Part shown: positions 34,979-51,581 of the stretch, piece after piece
How positions within the stretch are numbered: the stretch's first letter is position 1
How the letters are laid out: the number at the start of each line of letters is the position of its first letter
From: Malania oleifera
Lineage: Eukaryota > Streptophyta > Magnoliopsida > Santalales > Ximeniaceae
Reading direction: 5' to 3'
Assembly (NCBI RefSeq): GCF_029873635.1
Contig: NC_080422.1
Location: forward strand, 10,509,764-10,573,763
Length of the DNA: 64,000 nucleotides
Notes under the pieces: model-generated
Database searches by the model: none
Seen by the model: only the letters and a program-made list of their open reading frames with translations
What the model was told of the DNA's origin: nothing
Translations under genes and position numbers: made by a program

Positions 34979-35565
34979 AAAATAAAAAAGTAAAAGAAAT
35001 AAAGAAAAGGTGCAATGAAATTTCAAAAAAAAAAAAAATTTCTTGCTTATACAATTTAAATAGGAATGTAAAATATGGACTAACCTTTGTGAGGAAATCA
35101 CAATCCACTACAAGTCCTAAAGTGATATTTTAAGGTAAAAAAATTGTTTTTAACTTGCATGAAAAGAAATTAAACAATACTTAACCTCCAAAGTCAAAAA
35201 TTTCTTCTTCTATTGAGTAATTTATGCATTAACTTAATAGCAAGGCCATAGAGTTTGGTAGTCAAGTATTACTAATTGCTTTAATTATGTTAAATCCGTA
35301 GTTGTTTTACTAAATTATCAAGACTTAAAAATGGTATATAATGAGTTTAAATTGGTTCCTTAAGGAGAAGAAATGTGCCATTTATCTTCATTACGTTACA
35401 CTATTCCGTAAATTAGCGCAACTAACTCGAATGGTATGTGATAACTCCAAATTAATATTTGTTTTGAAGTAAAATGCATCCTTTTACTTTTACTTTAGGT
35501 AAAAGATTGAAGTAAAATTCTCAAAATGTTTTAGCTACATTATGGGTTTAACGAAGGGGAGACAG
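34979..35565. other. Upstream flank of endoglucanase gene 1
   Basis: AT-rich, no coding potential. From about 35170 onward it is alignable with the sequence upstream of gene 2 (from about 39850), so the distal promoter was part of the tandem duplication. Confidence 0.6.
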
Positions 35566-35633
35566 CTAGGTCTATATAAGAGCTAAGCTCAACACAACCC
35601 TGTACTGGGCTGTGGCTTCATAGTTTAAAGATC
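35466..35633 (+). promoter_or_regulatory. Promoter block of endoglucanase gene 1
   Basis: A TATA box tctatataagag (35571-35582) lies about 55 bp before the ATG. The stretch from agtaaaatgcatccttttac (35469) to the start codon is conserved with the gene 2 promoter (40256-40421). It includes an acttttacttt block and the leader string tggcttcatagtt just before the ATG. Confidence 0.7.
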
Positions 35634-36839
35634 ATGGCTTGTGGTAGTATGGTCCTGTGGGGTGTGGCCTTGTGGTGTGGCTTGGCCAGTTGGAATGGGC
35701 TAGCCATGGAGGATGGAAGGCTGTGCTCCCCTCCTAATTATGACTATGGTGATGCACTTGGCAAAGCAATTTTGTCTTTTGAAGGGCAAAGATCGGGCAA
35801 GTTGCCGCCTACGCCGAGAGTGCAATGGAGGGGAGACTCTGCTAACTCAGATGGCATGCCCGATAATGTATTAATTTCTTTGTTTTTGTTTTCTTGATTT
35901 TAATTAATTATTTATTTATTTTGGCATGGGGTTGGTGGGTGGCGGGTTTAGAGGTAAAATATATTGTTCGACTTTGTAATGTTTTTGAAATTTTGTGTTT
36001 TGGCATGTCCCAAGTACTCGCAAAGGTGGGACCCACTTCCAGATGCAGGGTTCACTCAATGCATACTTGTCATGCCGGAATACAAAATTTCGAGAAAACT
36101 ATCATTTTTCGTGTTCTATTCTAATTTCTAAGACAATACACAAAGGTTAATTACTCCCTAATCATGAAAAATGTAATAAGAAAGAAAGTGATTATTGCTC
36201 AATTGGAATTACAAGTGTCCTTCCCGTCTATATCTTTTCTCTCCTTTCTCGACCTTGCTTTTGAGAAGAGTCTTTCTTTTTGTTCTTTCTTCTTTCTTTT
36301 ATCATTGTTTTCACCACATCAAAGGAAAAAAGAACTTTCATCCCCTCCCTCCATTTTAATTTTTCCTTCCATATTCATGTATCTCTTGTGACACTAGAGT
36401 CACAAGCACCAACACTATCAACGTTTCTATCTGTTTTTGGTTATTTAGAACTCTACACATATGTTAGGGACAACCAATGACATATTAGTAACTAAAAGAC
36501 ATCCCATCAACGTGTATGCTTCAATACTGGTTATTATAGAGCTACAACATTTTTTTTATTTTTTTTCTATTTTGTTTCTTTCTTTCTTTCTCTAATGATT
36601 TAGGCTGGATGTTCCTATATTGGAAGGTGAATTTGGCAGGAGGGTACTATGATGCTGGGGACAATGTCAAGTTTGGATGGCCAATGTCTTTTACAGTGAG
36701 CTTATTGAGTTGGGCAGCTGCAACGTACCCGAAGAAGATATCTGCAGTTAATCAGATGAGTTACCTTCGCGATTCTATTCGCTGGGGTGCCGATTTCATA
36801 TTGCAAGCTTACACTCACCCCACCACCCTCTACACCCAG

Positions 36840-36888
<49 letters not shown>

Positions 36889-39217
36889 CATGACAACTTT
36901 TTGTGAACATTGAAGTGTAAGATTACTAAATCTTAATATGGACCAAAAGGGGTAGCCGAATTTGCTTTTGAGTTTTTATTTTTATTTTTTTCAGTTGAAG
37001 AACATAGGAAACCAGCAAAACCCAAATTTTATTTTTTATTTTTAATTAAAGGAGGTGGCACCTCCATTTATTTATTAATATACCTTCACTTTTGACGGAA
37101 TAATATCGTAGTTACAAGACAAGCACCAATCAAAATAGGACTACAAATCCAAACAAAATTAAATGAGAAACAAATCTAAACAGATCTATCAAAAGTAAAA
37201 ATAATAAAATAAACTAAAATCTAAAAATCTAAACCAATCAAACAAAAATCGAGAGCAAAATAAAAGGCTATTAATGTTGAGTTCAAGTAGCACTAGTGGT
37301 ACCTTATAAAGACAAAACCCACACCGATATGGAGATATTGTTAGGTGAGGTTGCCTAATCATGTCACATTCTACATGGCCAATCAAACCTTTGGATTTTG
37401 AATAGTTTTCAATTGAGAGTGATTTAGTTGTTTAAAATATAATGTGGTTATGTAGTATAACGATGATGATCTTTAGCAATTAATTGTATAATTCTTTCAC
37501 ACTGTTTTAACTTCATGGGCATGGTTCTACAGGTTGGAGATGGAAACAGAGATCACCAATGCTGGGAGCGTCCAGAGGACATGGACACTCCTCGAACACT
37601 CTACAAAATCACTTCCTCTAATCCGGGAACTGAGGCGGCAGCTGAGGCTTCTGCTGCTCTTGCTGCTGCATCAATTGTCTTCAGAAGGGTGGACTCCAAA
37701 TATTCTGCGAATCTACTCGGACAATCAAAATCAGTGAGGCACAGCATATGCAATATAGTTCAAAGTCTACTCATGACCACTGAACTCTGCTTCAGTTCTC
37801 TAACTTGTTTAGGTGTTTTCAGCTCTTTAATTTTGCAGACAAGTTCAGAGGATCTTACCAAGCCTCCTGCCCTTTCTACTGTTCCTATTCAGGCTTTCAG
37901 GTAGGAAACTTGAGCTAGATAGCTAGTCACTTGTCACATGTGAACAATTAGGATCATCCATCATCCATTGTAACAACAACGAGCCTTAATTTCAATTGGG
38001 TTCTTGATGCTTTGAAGGATGAATTGCTGTGGGCAGCAGCTTGGCTGTACAAGGCCAGTGGAGATGCCAACTATTTGAATTATGTATCAAGCAACCAAGG
38101 ATGGAGTCGGGCAATGACGGAGTTCAGTTGGGATAACAAGTTCGTTGGAGCTCAGACATTGCTAGCAAAGGTATCGCTATCAATAACAATGATTGTTCTT
38201 GTTTTTTTCCTAAAATAAAAGGGAAGGTAGGGTAATTCACTGACGGCATACCCTGTGCAGGAATTCCTAATTGGTGGCAAGAAAAATTTGGAGAAGTACA
38301 AGCGAGATGCTGATTCATTTGTATGTGCATTGATGCCCGGAAGTAGCTCTAGGCAGATCAAAACAACTCCAGGTAAGCACCAATGCTTTGATTCCAAAGC
38401 AAACTAGTTAGGTTTGTGATAGGAAGCATGAATTTCAGGCCTTAGATTTGGATTTGTATAGATTTGGACAAAGCTTAATACAATTTTGTCTGGCACTTTA
38501 TTTCAAACAATCCCAACTCCAAGCTACTAGACATGGGGTAAGAGTACTGGTTTTGTTAAATGCAGGTGGCCTTATGTTCACCAGAGATGGTAGCAATCTA
38601 CAGTATGTAACAAGCTCTACCATGGTGCTATTTATCTACTCCAAAACCCTAAGTGCATCTCATATTCTGGGAGTCCAATGTGGTTCTCAGAATTTCTCCA
38701 CCTCCCAAATCAGAGCCTTTGCAAAATCACAGGTTAAGTTGTTGCCTTCAATTCATTTATTTTTGGGATGGGATTTGGGAAGAAAGTATCTAACATTTGT
38801 TTTGGTTTTTCTTGCTTTGTGTTTGCCGCTCAGGTGGACTATATACTTGGGAACAACCCCAAGAAGATGTCCTACATGGTGGGCTTTGGAAATAAATTTC
38901 CAATGCAGTTGCACCACAGAGCTGCATCCATCCCCGCCATCAAAGTTCTTCCGGCCAAGGTCGGATGCAACCAGGGATTTGCAGACTGGTTTTCTTCCAG
39001 CAAACCAAATCCAAATACTCATGTGGGTGCCATTGTAGGAGGTCCTGACTCGAATGACCAGTTCAGGGATTCGAGATCAGACTACGCTCATTCGGAAACT
39101 ACGACCTATATCAATGCAGCTTTTGTGGGTTCAGTGGCTGCCTTAACTGCATCTGCCAAAGGGTGTTTGGAACTGCCACAGATCAATAGAACTGCACAAA
39201 TTATTGATGAAATTTAG
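35634..39217 (+). CDS. Endoglucanase 1 (GH9, class B), 8 exons
   Basis: Endo-1,4-beta-glucanase acting on cell-wall glucans after secretion. Exons by reading frame and GT-AG sites: 35634-35867, 36627-36839, 37533-37733, 37823-37900, 38018-38170, 38261-38372, 38566-38732, 38834-39217, giving 513 residues. Residues 1-24 form a hydrophobic signal peptide ending NGLA. YYDAGDN puts the catalytic Asp pair at 87 and 90. The GH9 His signature [17 protein letters not shown] is at 399-415, and [13 protein letters not shown] carries the acid Glu at 474. No membrane anchor beyond the signal and no C-terminal carbohydrate-binding module, so class B; about 500 residues is usual. N-glycosylation sites NFS and NRT occur. 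It heads a tandem pair with the gene at 40422 and appears intact. From memory it resembles Arabidopsis GH9B proteins (endoglucanase 24 group); the exact orthologue is uncertain. Confidence 0.93.
36841..36884. repeat. (CT)n microsatellite at the start of intron 2, gene 1
   Basis: About 44 bp of CT directly after the exon 2 donor (cag|gt). Gene 2 has none at the same place. Donor-adjacent CT runs could mimic a polypyrimidine tract; an effect on splicing is speculative. Confidence 0.9.
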
Positions 39218-39256
39218 ACAAATACATCACATACATACATACATATGTCAAGTAGC

Positions 39257-39262
39257 AATAAA
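39257..39262 (+). terminator. Polyadenylation signal, endoglucanase gene 1
   Basis: AATAAA 40 bp after the stop codon, in a block (caataaaatcccaat) also found after gene 2 at 44335. Confidence 0.7.
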
Positions 39263-40255
39263 ATCCCAATTCATGGGCTTGAGAGCTTGAGTGACTTTGA
39301 TTGTAATCTATTTATAACTGATACAGCCTTTATATGATTCAATTGGAAGATGGTTTATATAAAAACTTCTTGCAATGTTGTTTCAAGTAGGCATATTTTA
39401 AATCTACTTCAGCTCATCTTATTAATTTCAAAGATTTTAAAGGGTGAATACAAGGCAAAGGAAGATCTGGGAAGATATAAGACTTGTCATTGGATCCCGC
39501 GAGCTAATGACATTGAGGAATGGGTACTTGTGCATTTGTCATCCCACGCTTACGCGTTTTAATTATGGGGCATGCATAGTTGTGTGACAACATACTTTTG
39601 ACTTTGCAATCCTTCATATGTAATCTACCCCCATCCTTTAAATCTTTTCTTGGCCACTACTCCATATCTTCCTCTGTATCTTCTATTTCCCAATCTTCCT
39701 AGACATCAATTTTAGCCTCCGGGTGTACTTTCCGATCTAGACAGTCTCATAAGCTCCCTCCGCTATGCTGATGCATAGTATCGGTGCTTTTGCATGCTTA
39801 AAGGTTCATAACATAATAATGACTTTAATGTGGATTTATAACTATCATGGAAAAAATACTTAACTACTAAAGTCAAGTTTTATAATAAAATATAACTCAC
39901 TTTTTCCTGAAAAGAACATTGAGTAGGTTTTGAATTAACGTAATAGATACTCTGGCTCTTCAGGTCGGTTATAGAGTTAATTTGATAGCTAAATGTTGCT
40001 AATTGCTTTCATAATGTTAAGCCAGTACTTTTTTTTTTTTTTCTAAATTATCGAGACTTAAATGGCATATGAAGGTTTAAATTGGTTCTTTTAAGATAAG
40101 TGAGGGCTATTAATAAAATTGGGGTTTTTGTTAAAAAAAAAAAAAGAAAAAAGAAAAAAGAGAAAAGAAAAAAAGTAATGCATCTTTTCTGTTCATTACG
40201 TAATTAGTGAAACTAACTTGAGTGGTGCATGGCAAGTCCAAGTTAGGTATTTTTA
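39263..40255. other. Intergenic spacer between the endoglucanase genes
   Basis: No coding or RNA motif seen. Up to about 39850 it is the 3' flank of gene 1; from there it aligns with sequence upstream of gene 1 (for example the gctaattgcttt block, about 40000 versus 35273). It includes T and A homopolymer runs (40029-40042, 40133-40175). Confidence 0.6.
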
Positions 40256-44297
<4,042 letters not shown>

Positions 44298-44334
44298 CAT
44301 AACAAAAACCAATATTATATAAATATCAAGGAGT

Positions 44335-44340
44335 AATAAA
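44335..44340 (+). terminator. Polyadenylation signal, endoglucanase gene 2
   Basis: AATAAA about 38 bp after the stop, in the same conserved block (taataaaatcccaat) as gene 1. Confidence 0.7.
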
Positions 44341-44552
44341 ATCCCAATCATGGGCTTGAGTGGCTGAATGTAACCCATTTATAACTGGCACAACTTTTCT
44401 ATGAATCAATGGAAAGACAAGTTTATATGTAAAAACTTCTTGAAGTGTTGCTTCAAAAATTTTCTTCAGCTCATCTTATTTCCTTATTGTTCAGCCTCTT
44501 GTTCAACAAATGAATGGTTTAACCGGCTCCAGTTGAGCGTGCGTGTGCACAC

Positions 44553-45388
44553 GGTTGGAGATGGATCTATGAGCATCAATCGCACAAGTAAAATACACAA
44601 CCACAATACAACACCAGATTTACGTGGTTCAGTCCACTGTGACTTACGTCCACAGGGGCACACACAATCCACTATAATCGAGAGAATTACTGTTGAGAAT
44701 TCCACTTGTGAGCTTGTCCCACATTGGAAAATCATAGTGGATAATGGATGCTTATATACATGGTTGGGCTCAAAACCCAATAGGCTTAAATTTTTGGGTC
44801 AAGTTGGTGTGCACTCATGTGTATCAAATCCACCCATAGGCTCCTCCGGTCCTAACAAGTGGTATCAGAGCCTACAGTTCGTAAGTCTGGGTAAGCGACA
44901 TCGTAAAAGTCGAGACATGAACCTAACTATCCTGACGTGCTAACAGTTGGAGGACCAAGTGTATAACTGGGGCCAATAAGGATCATCGAAGCTGCGGATG
45001 GATCCGAACAGGGTCAAGACGTGAGAGGTAGGATTGGTTCGGAGGCACGTGAAATGCAATCCGACGCACATAAGGCGCTAGTGGTAAGGCCCACTTGAGC
45101 AACTGTTAGAAAATTGAGCTTATTCCCAGAAGGGAGACGATTTCCGTTCAAGGAGGAGCGGTTGGAACTTACAAGTGAGGGAGAGATTGTTGAGAATTCC
45201 ACTTGTGAGTTTTTCCCACATTGGAAAATTAGAGTGGATGATGAGTGCTTATATACATGGTTGGGTCCAAGACCCAATAGGCTTAAACTTTTGGGTTAAA
45301 TTGGTGTTCACCCTTGTGTATCAAGCCCACCCATAGGCTCCTCTGGTCCTAACAATTACAAGGAGGAGGAGGAGGCTATTGCCCTCAA

Positions 45389-45433
<45 letters not shown>

Positions 45434-45695
45434 AACACACACTTTGCCTCACACTACTCTGTACACCACCACACCGCACTCTGCAGCATGCAACTCACAA
45501 CCTTGCCACTATATTACACACATATACATCACATATATATACACAAATGGGAGGGAAAAAGACATAGAAGGTGGCTGCAATTTCAAACATGGTAGGCAGA
45601 GTTTGGTGGAGGACTGCTGGTCTTCCCAACAAAATTAACATAATTAAGTTGTTGGGTGGTGTGGCTGCCTAACCAATACGAGCCACACCCTAACA
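44553..45695 (-). repeat. Left (3') LTR of Copia G, containing a TRIM
   Basis: Matches 47951-48469 from tggatctatgagca to ccaatacgag. Own length about 474 bp after removing the TRIM and one TSD copy. It includes a CT microsatellite (45391-45431). Confidence 0.85.
44691..45354 (+). mobile_element. TRIM element nested in the Copia G LTR
   Basis: Two 167-bp terminal repeats (44691-44857 and 45188-45354), each starting tgttgagaattccac and ending ggtcctaaca, flank 330 bp of non-coding sequence. The TSD attac is perfect (44686-44690 and 45355-45359). A PBS tggtatcagagc lies at 44860-44871 and a purine tract gtgagggagagat directly before the right LTR. Size and lack of coding fit a terminal-repeat retrotransposon in miniature. 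The two LTRs are close in sequence, so it is younger than Copia G. Confidence 0.93.
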
Positions 45696-47175
45696 ATCTC
45701 TACCTTGGCAAGTATCAACTCCCAAGTCCACAGCTCCACCTTGATGCGAACTTGATCAAGGAAAATCTTCATAACTTGATTCAAACGTCTGAATCATGCA
45801 AAGAGCACCGCCTTCTTCATTGGCAAACTGAACTCATCTATTCGTTCCTGACGATGTGTAGCATCATTCGAGGTCAAACCACCTACCACTGTGACTCCCA
45901 TCAACTAATACAGCCCATGAGAATTCTTCCCTATAAAAACCATTGAGTCACGCCGGGTCACCTCCATAGCTCCACTTGCGACAGAGATTTGGCAACTCTT
46001 AGAATCCAACCGAATAAGGGAGATCAAATTTTTTCACATCCTTGGAACAAAGTTTACGTCATCCAAAATACGGACCGCTCCAACAAGCGTCTTCAGTTTC
46101 ATAGATCCAATCCCTCTAACATCGCATGAAGACCCATCATCGAGTGATACCGTACCGCAAACTTCTCTAAAAGAATGGAAAATTTCTTTCTTAAGACAAA
46201 CATGAACCGAACTCCCAGAGTCCAAAACCCATCCATCAACGTTTGGACTGTGACAAGTATTCATGTTCTTTCTCATCAATTTTTGGCACTCCCTCTTCAT
46301 ATGGTTGTACTTCTTGCTGTATCGACACTGCACATTATTTTGTCAATGTAAACTTCTTCTCAACAAGGACCTCATCATTACCATGTCATGTGGCATTCTT
46401 TGATGTATTGATACCATCCCGTGTCTTCTTTTCTTCTTCGTATCATTTTCGATCTTCACGGTCCCTCTTGAAGTGCCCCTTTTTTATGACACCAATAGTC
46501 TCGTTCTCTTGATTTTGAATGCCATTGTTTTCCACCGAGCTTTCGATCTTTGCTTCTTCCTTGTCTCTCATTATTAGTCACCAAAGCTTGCTCATGAGAA
46601 GTCACAATCGGCTTTCTTAACGTCTTAGAATCTTGAAGTGATGTCATCACATCATCCAACTTCAAGGTATCCTTCCCCACTAGCAATGTAGTTGCCAAAC
46701 CATCAAATGAAACTGGTAGAGACGACAAAAGTAGAAGCATCGTATGCTCTTCAACAATTTTCACGCCGAGGATCAATAACTGGGTCAAAATCTTATTGTA
46801 ATCATTTATGTGATAAAAAATACAGCTTCCCTCATTCATTCGGAGTTGATAAAGTTTCTTCTTCAGAAATAACTTATTGGTAAGGGACTTCGACATATAC
46901 CTCTACTCCAATTTCTTCTACAGCTCCATCGGTGGGGTTTTGTCTAACATCGAATATTTGACTTCATATTCCAGAAACAATCGGATTGTGCTGACCCTCT
47001 TCATCTCCAATTCTGTCCAGTCGTCATCTTTGATATCATCTGGCTTCTTCTCAATCAACGGCTTGATCAAGCCTTGTTGAACCAAAATATCCTTCATCGC
47101 ACTCTACCACAAGCTGAAGTTGTTTCGCCCATCAAACTTCTCCACCTTAATTTTTGAAATGTCAACACTTGCCAT
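45696..47175 (-). pseudogene. Copia G gag, protease and GAG-pre-integrase remains
   Basis: From the ATG at 47175 the minus strand reads VDISKIKVEKFDGRNNFSLW, a copia gag start, and continues in frame past several TAG codons to YQLRMNEGSCIFYHINDYNK and LLLLSSLPVSFDGL (46896-46456). A CX2C zinc-knuckle remnant follows (QCRYSKKYNHMKRECQ), then the protease block GWVLDSGSSVHVC (46240 region). In 46030-45700 there are remains of the HGLY (GAG-pre-integrase) region, fused to the element's 3' end. The rest of pol is deleted. Confidence 0.8.
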
Positions 47176-47936
47176 TCTACTCCAAATCTCACAAAACAAA
47201 CACTACCAATGGCTTCGGAACGACCACAAACCTTAGAAATGGTATAATTCGTTCAAAAAAATTATATGAAATGACTCTAAAAAGCTCGGTTAAACTTCTA
47301 GTCAAAACAGTTGATTTCGTTCAAACTTAATGAAATATTCCTTCGTTTAATGGAATATTCCTAGTGTCATTAATTACACTGACGTCGTTACTTGACACCA
47401 TCTGGTGACGTGGCACTATGGGGCCCACCTTCCTATCGGGTCCACCTGCTGACGTGGCACCGAGGCCCAGCTCCTGTAAGGGCTAACTATTGACGTGGCA
47501 CCGCTGACCCCTACAGGCGTGTCTTGTGGGGCCCACCCTAGGTCCACGCTGCTGACATGTCACGAATCCCAACTGATATGACAAACTGCCGTCACATTCA
47601 CATCAGCGTCTTCAACCTCCAGACGATCGCCAGCGCATGGTAGCACATAAACCACCTTCCAACTAACTGCCGACGCGTGAGGGTGCGTGAGCCCACCTAC
47701 CGTTCACCTATCAACTCGTGGTGGCAGGTGTGGACGCTTGGCAATGCCTTTTGGCTATCCATGGTGCGTGTGAGCGTGTGTGTCCTCTTCTGAGCTCCGT
47801 TCGAGCCATAGTTACCGCCATTGGCTTCGTCTCGACAAGAGGAACATGATGGTGGTCTTAAACTAACTTTTGAGCTAGTGGGCAGAGGCTCCAATTTGGA
47901 AATTTTGCTCCGATTTGGTGATTTCACTCCAACCTC
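47176..47936 (-). other. 5' leader of Copia G
   Basis: Non-coding sequence between PBS and gag. It holds three exact tgacgtggca motifs (near 47403, 47452, 47491) and a variant tgacatgtca (about 47555) within 47400-47560. This part is GC-rich compared with the rest of the element. Confidence 0.55.
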
Positions 47937-47950
47937 GCTCCGATACCAAT

Positions 47951-48122
47951 TGTTGAGAATGGATCTATGAGCAACAATCACACAAGAAAAATACAAAACC
48001 ATAATACAACACCAGATTTACGTGGTTTGGTCCACTGGGAGCTACGTCCATCGGAGCACACACAATCCACTATAATCGGGAGAATTACAAGGAGGAGGAG
48101 GAGGCTACAACCCTCAACTCCA

Positions 48123-48186
<64 letters not shown>

Positions 48187-48469
48187 AACACACACTTTTC
48201 CTCACATTACTCTGCACACCACCACACTGCACTCTACAACTCCCTCTCTTTGCACACACCACAGCACGCAACTCACAACCTTGCTACTATATTACACACA
48301 AAAACATCACATATATATACACAAATGGGAGGAGGAAAGTCACAGAAGGTGGCTACAATTTCAAATATGGTAGGCAGAGTTTGGTCGAGGGCTGCTGGGC
48401 TTCCCAGCAAAATCAACATAAGTTGTTGGGTGATGCGGCTGCCTAACCAATACGAGCAACACCCTAACA
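47951..48469 (-). repeat. Right (5') LTR of Copia G
   Basis: 519 bp, tgttgagaatgg to cacccctaaca-type end (accctaaca). Includes a CT microsatellite (48123-48183) followed by caacacacacttt. A TSD copy cacac follows. Confidence 0.88.
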
Positions 48470-48474
48470 CACAC

Positions 48475-49458
48475 ATGTGTAGATATTTGGATTTGCAAGA
48501 AGATTATTCCTGTGTTAATCAATATACCATGGTTTATAAAAGTATTACAAACATTAAGCAATAAGAAAGGCAAAATTAAACCAGCAGTATGCAAAATGCT
48601 TTGTTAGTTTAAAGAATCTAGAGAAGGTAATGCACTAACAAATCCATGGAACTCTCTAAATCTTGAGTTGAAGCCACCTACAATTTCGGTGAATATGGCC
48701 ACTAAAAATTTCCAAGTGAACACATTTCAAGCAACCTCAGATCAATTATTATATGGAGGGAGAGAACTTTCCCATTTGAATCCTGAACTTCATGAGAAAG
48801 ACATAAAATATGTGAAGACACAAGCATGTCCACGAAAAGTGATCATGGAGTTGGGCATCCACACTAGCTGTAAACTATCCAATCCCCTATTCTAATTCAA
48901 ATACTATAAAAATCAACATCAATAAGAGTTAGTCTGTGAAGATTTAACCATTGCTAGTTATGAACTACTGTAAAAATCAACATCAACAAGCCCAGGAAGA
49001 AAAGAAAATAAAAGAAAAGAATCATCCTCGTGAAATGCTCAAAACCACTGCAAGTCTGTGAGTGCAAAGTCTCTACTCTCTAGGTGCAAATGGGCCTTAT
49101 CATTATGGGTTGAACGAGATGAGTTGGGCCCTTACTGCTGTTTGGGCTAAGCATGCCCAGAATAGTGTCCCAACTCGTGACCCCACAACAATAACTTGTG
49201 AACTTCATAGGTATTGTTTCAAAACACGAATTCTGGACCATGAATCTAAGGTAGTGTTTGGGAGCATAGATTTCCAACTTTAAATTTGAGTTTGAGTGGA
49301 TTTGGATAAATTTGGATACGATAATATACTACATCTTATTCAAATTCTATACAACTACAAATCCAAGTATCTCCAAATATAGGATAAAAATTTTTGTTAA
49401 TCATGGTAAGATTTTATGTTTCTAAATGCAATATATACAAATTTAAAAAAGTATTTTT
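48475..49458. other. Unassigned spacer
   Basis: No convincing coding sequence. Around 49250-49390 there is a gtgtttgggagcatagattt start and inward-facing tttggat/atccaa strings, suggestive of a decayed MITE. A similar stretch occurs in intron 6 of endoglucanase 1 (about 38440-38525); neither has clear TSDs. Confidence 0.35.
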
Positions 49459-51375
49459 TGTTGACCGTATAGGTCACGTCCGGTTTTGATTATGACAAAT
49501 ACTCATTGTATCAAATGAGTGTTTAAGACTTTGTGTAGGAATCTTAAAATTGCCAAGATCGAGATGAGCACAAAGAAGAACTGAAGCTGAAGACCCAATT
49601 TACGATTGTATTATATTTCATTTATATGCAAAGGGTCTGTAATAGTAAATAGGGATTGGTTTGTAATAAGCTCACACACATCACATGCATCATATAATAC
49701 GTAAGATCAAAGCAACCATAAACTAAAAATGATATTAGAATGATCTTAGGGTTTACCCTTCGGTCGACCGACACCGGACTTTTTCGGTATCTTTAATTGG
49801 ACATAAATGACCCTAGAACACTCACTCATGCATAAACATATTTGATTATTTGAAATAGGGTGATTGTTGGATGAAAAAGGACCCAAATGCACAAAGTGTG
49901 CACTTTCGGTCAACCGACCAAGGAAGTTCATTTTGGCCTTGGTTGCCAAATAGGTAAGGGTAAACAAGTTGACTGCAGCTCGGTCGACCAAACCCTCATG
50001 AAGTCAACAATTTGACTTCCTAGTTGACTGAGACGTTTTTGTATTGCATCAACCTGGTCGATAGAGGGTCCTCGGCAGTTGTCCCAACGGTCTACTTGAC
50101 CGACAGGCCTAGTTCAAATCAGCCTAGTCGACCAAACCTTGAACATACGAAAAATTGGCTCGTCTGGTCGACCAAAAAGTTAGTTCATTTTAGTCCCAAT
50201 TGACCGAACCATGCAAAAAGGCTTCGATTTTAAAGATCTGGTCGACCGACCTAGGCAGCTCAAATTTGGTCCGGTCGACCAAACCATATGAACTTCAGTC
50301 GACCGAATATGTTTCTGGTCGACCGGACCTCTCGGGTTGTCCTGATTTTTACCGCAGTTAAATATTTTTAAACAGAGTTAATTAGGGTTAAAATGATCTT
50401 ACACAATATTAATAATACCCTACATGTCCTAATGACTATAATTCTTCCAATGTCTATATATAGCCCATCATTTGCTAAGATTAGCAACAGATTAGCAGAT
50501 TTGATTAGGGAGAATTCTTTGAAAATTCAAAAACCTATAATACTCATTTTTTAGCCTCCTACACTCATACGTACCTTCTCATACTGATTAAACCCTCTAT
50601 AAGTTGATTGAGTGTTAGTCTAAATAGGTTTGCTCTTCCACTCTTGATTGTTTGATTGATTCGATTTTTTACAAGAGCTAAACCTCAGTGTTCTTAGGGG
50701 GCTTTTGCGAATAAGCCTATCCTAAGAAGACTTGCTTAAGATTTTGAGTATTGCATTTGTGTTGCAATATCTTAGGAAGCTTGTATTTGTCTTTGGGTTG
50801 TAAAATCATTTTCAAAACATACTCAAATATCTTGTGTGATTTATATTGATATATTTGTGAAAAGATATTTGTGTTTGTGATAGTGATCTTTGTTGCAATA
50901 TTCATTCACTCATATGTTATTTGTTGAATACAAAGATTACACATCTTTTGCAAACCAAGCATATACATTATTTGATATTTACATGCTTGAGACATCCTGC
51001 TAATTGAAATATTTGAGACTTGATATCTTTGTGTGAGCTATTAGAATGAACACACATTGTGATATAAAGATCATACTGGTTGACACTCTCACGTACTCAT
51101 TACACTGATAGCAAATATTTTGAGAGTTGAAATATTGAACCACACTGAACTTACATATTAAATCATATTGTGGTGTATGTAATTGCGTGTATTTGGATAC
51201 ATATCTACTTTACACGAAAGTACAATCACTGTACCGATATTATTTGATTGCAAAATCTGTTGTATTTCTAAGCACGGGCCTGAAGAGGGAGACTAGCCTT
51301 GAAATAGTCCCGAATTGGCTTAGACCCACTTAGGAAAATTAGGTGCGCCAACCTATTAAGGCGTGTATGTAACGA

Positions 51376-51581
51376 TTCGAAATTTTAAATGAAATTTAAA
51401 TAATAAAGAAAGGAAATTTTGAAAAAGGGAAAAAAGGGAAGCTGCCAAGCTTCGTCGACGAACACAGGGTTTTGTCGACGAAGGCTTTAAAGATTTCATC
51501 GACGAAGCTTGGCAGCTTCCCTTTTTTCCCTTTTTCAAATTTTCCTTTCTTTATTATTTAAATTTCATTTAAAATTTTGAA
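51376..51581. repeat. Fold-back inverted repeat at the 5' LTR start
   Basis: Two arms of about 87 bp, nearly identical in inverted orientation (only a few mismatches), separated by about 32 bp. The arms include cgtcgacgaa, ggaagctgccaagc and aataataaagaaagg on one side and their complements on the other. The 3' LTR has only one copy. Confidence 0.92.

Larger units (their letters stand above)
44553..48469 (-). mobile_element. Copia element G, internally deleted (gag-protease only)
   Basis: LTRs at 44553-45695 (split by a TRIM) and 47951-48469, flanked by the TSD cacac at 44548-44552 and 48470-48474. In minus orientation the PBS (complement of gctccgataccaat, 47937-47950) follows the right LTR. 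Then come gag and protease (47175-46034), remains of a GAG-pre-integrase segment, and a PPT-like aaggtagagat before the left LTR. Integrase core, RT and RNase H are missing, so this is a deletion derivative. It landed about 250 bp after endoglucanase 2. Confidence 0.88.

Noticed and set aside
37030-37400. Possible transposon in intron 2 of endoglucanase 1 (aaaggaggtggcacctcc start)
   Set aside because: A short palindrome and AT-rich sequence only; no family recognised and no flanking duplication seen.
48668-48895. Small plus-strand open frame of 75 codons
   Set aside because: No recognisable motif, no upstream promoter or homologous context; likely chance.
49240-49390. MITE with gtgtttgggagc-type ends
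   Set aside because: Only weak inverted similarity and no TSD found; left as unassigned spacer.
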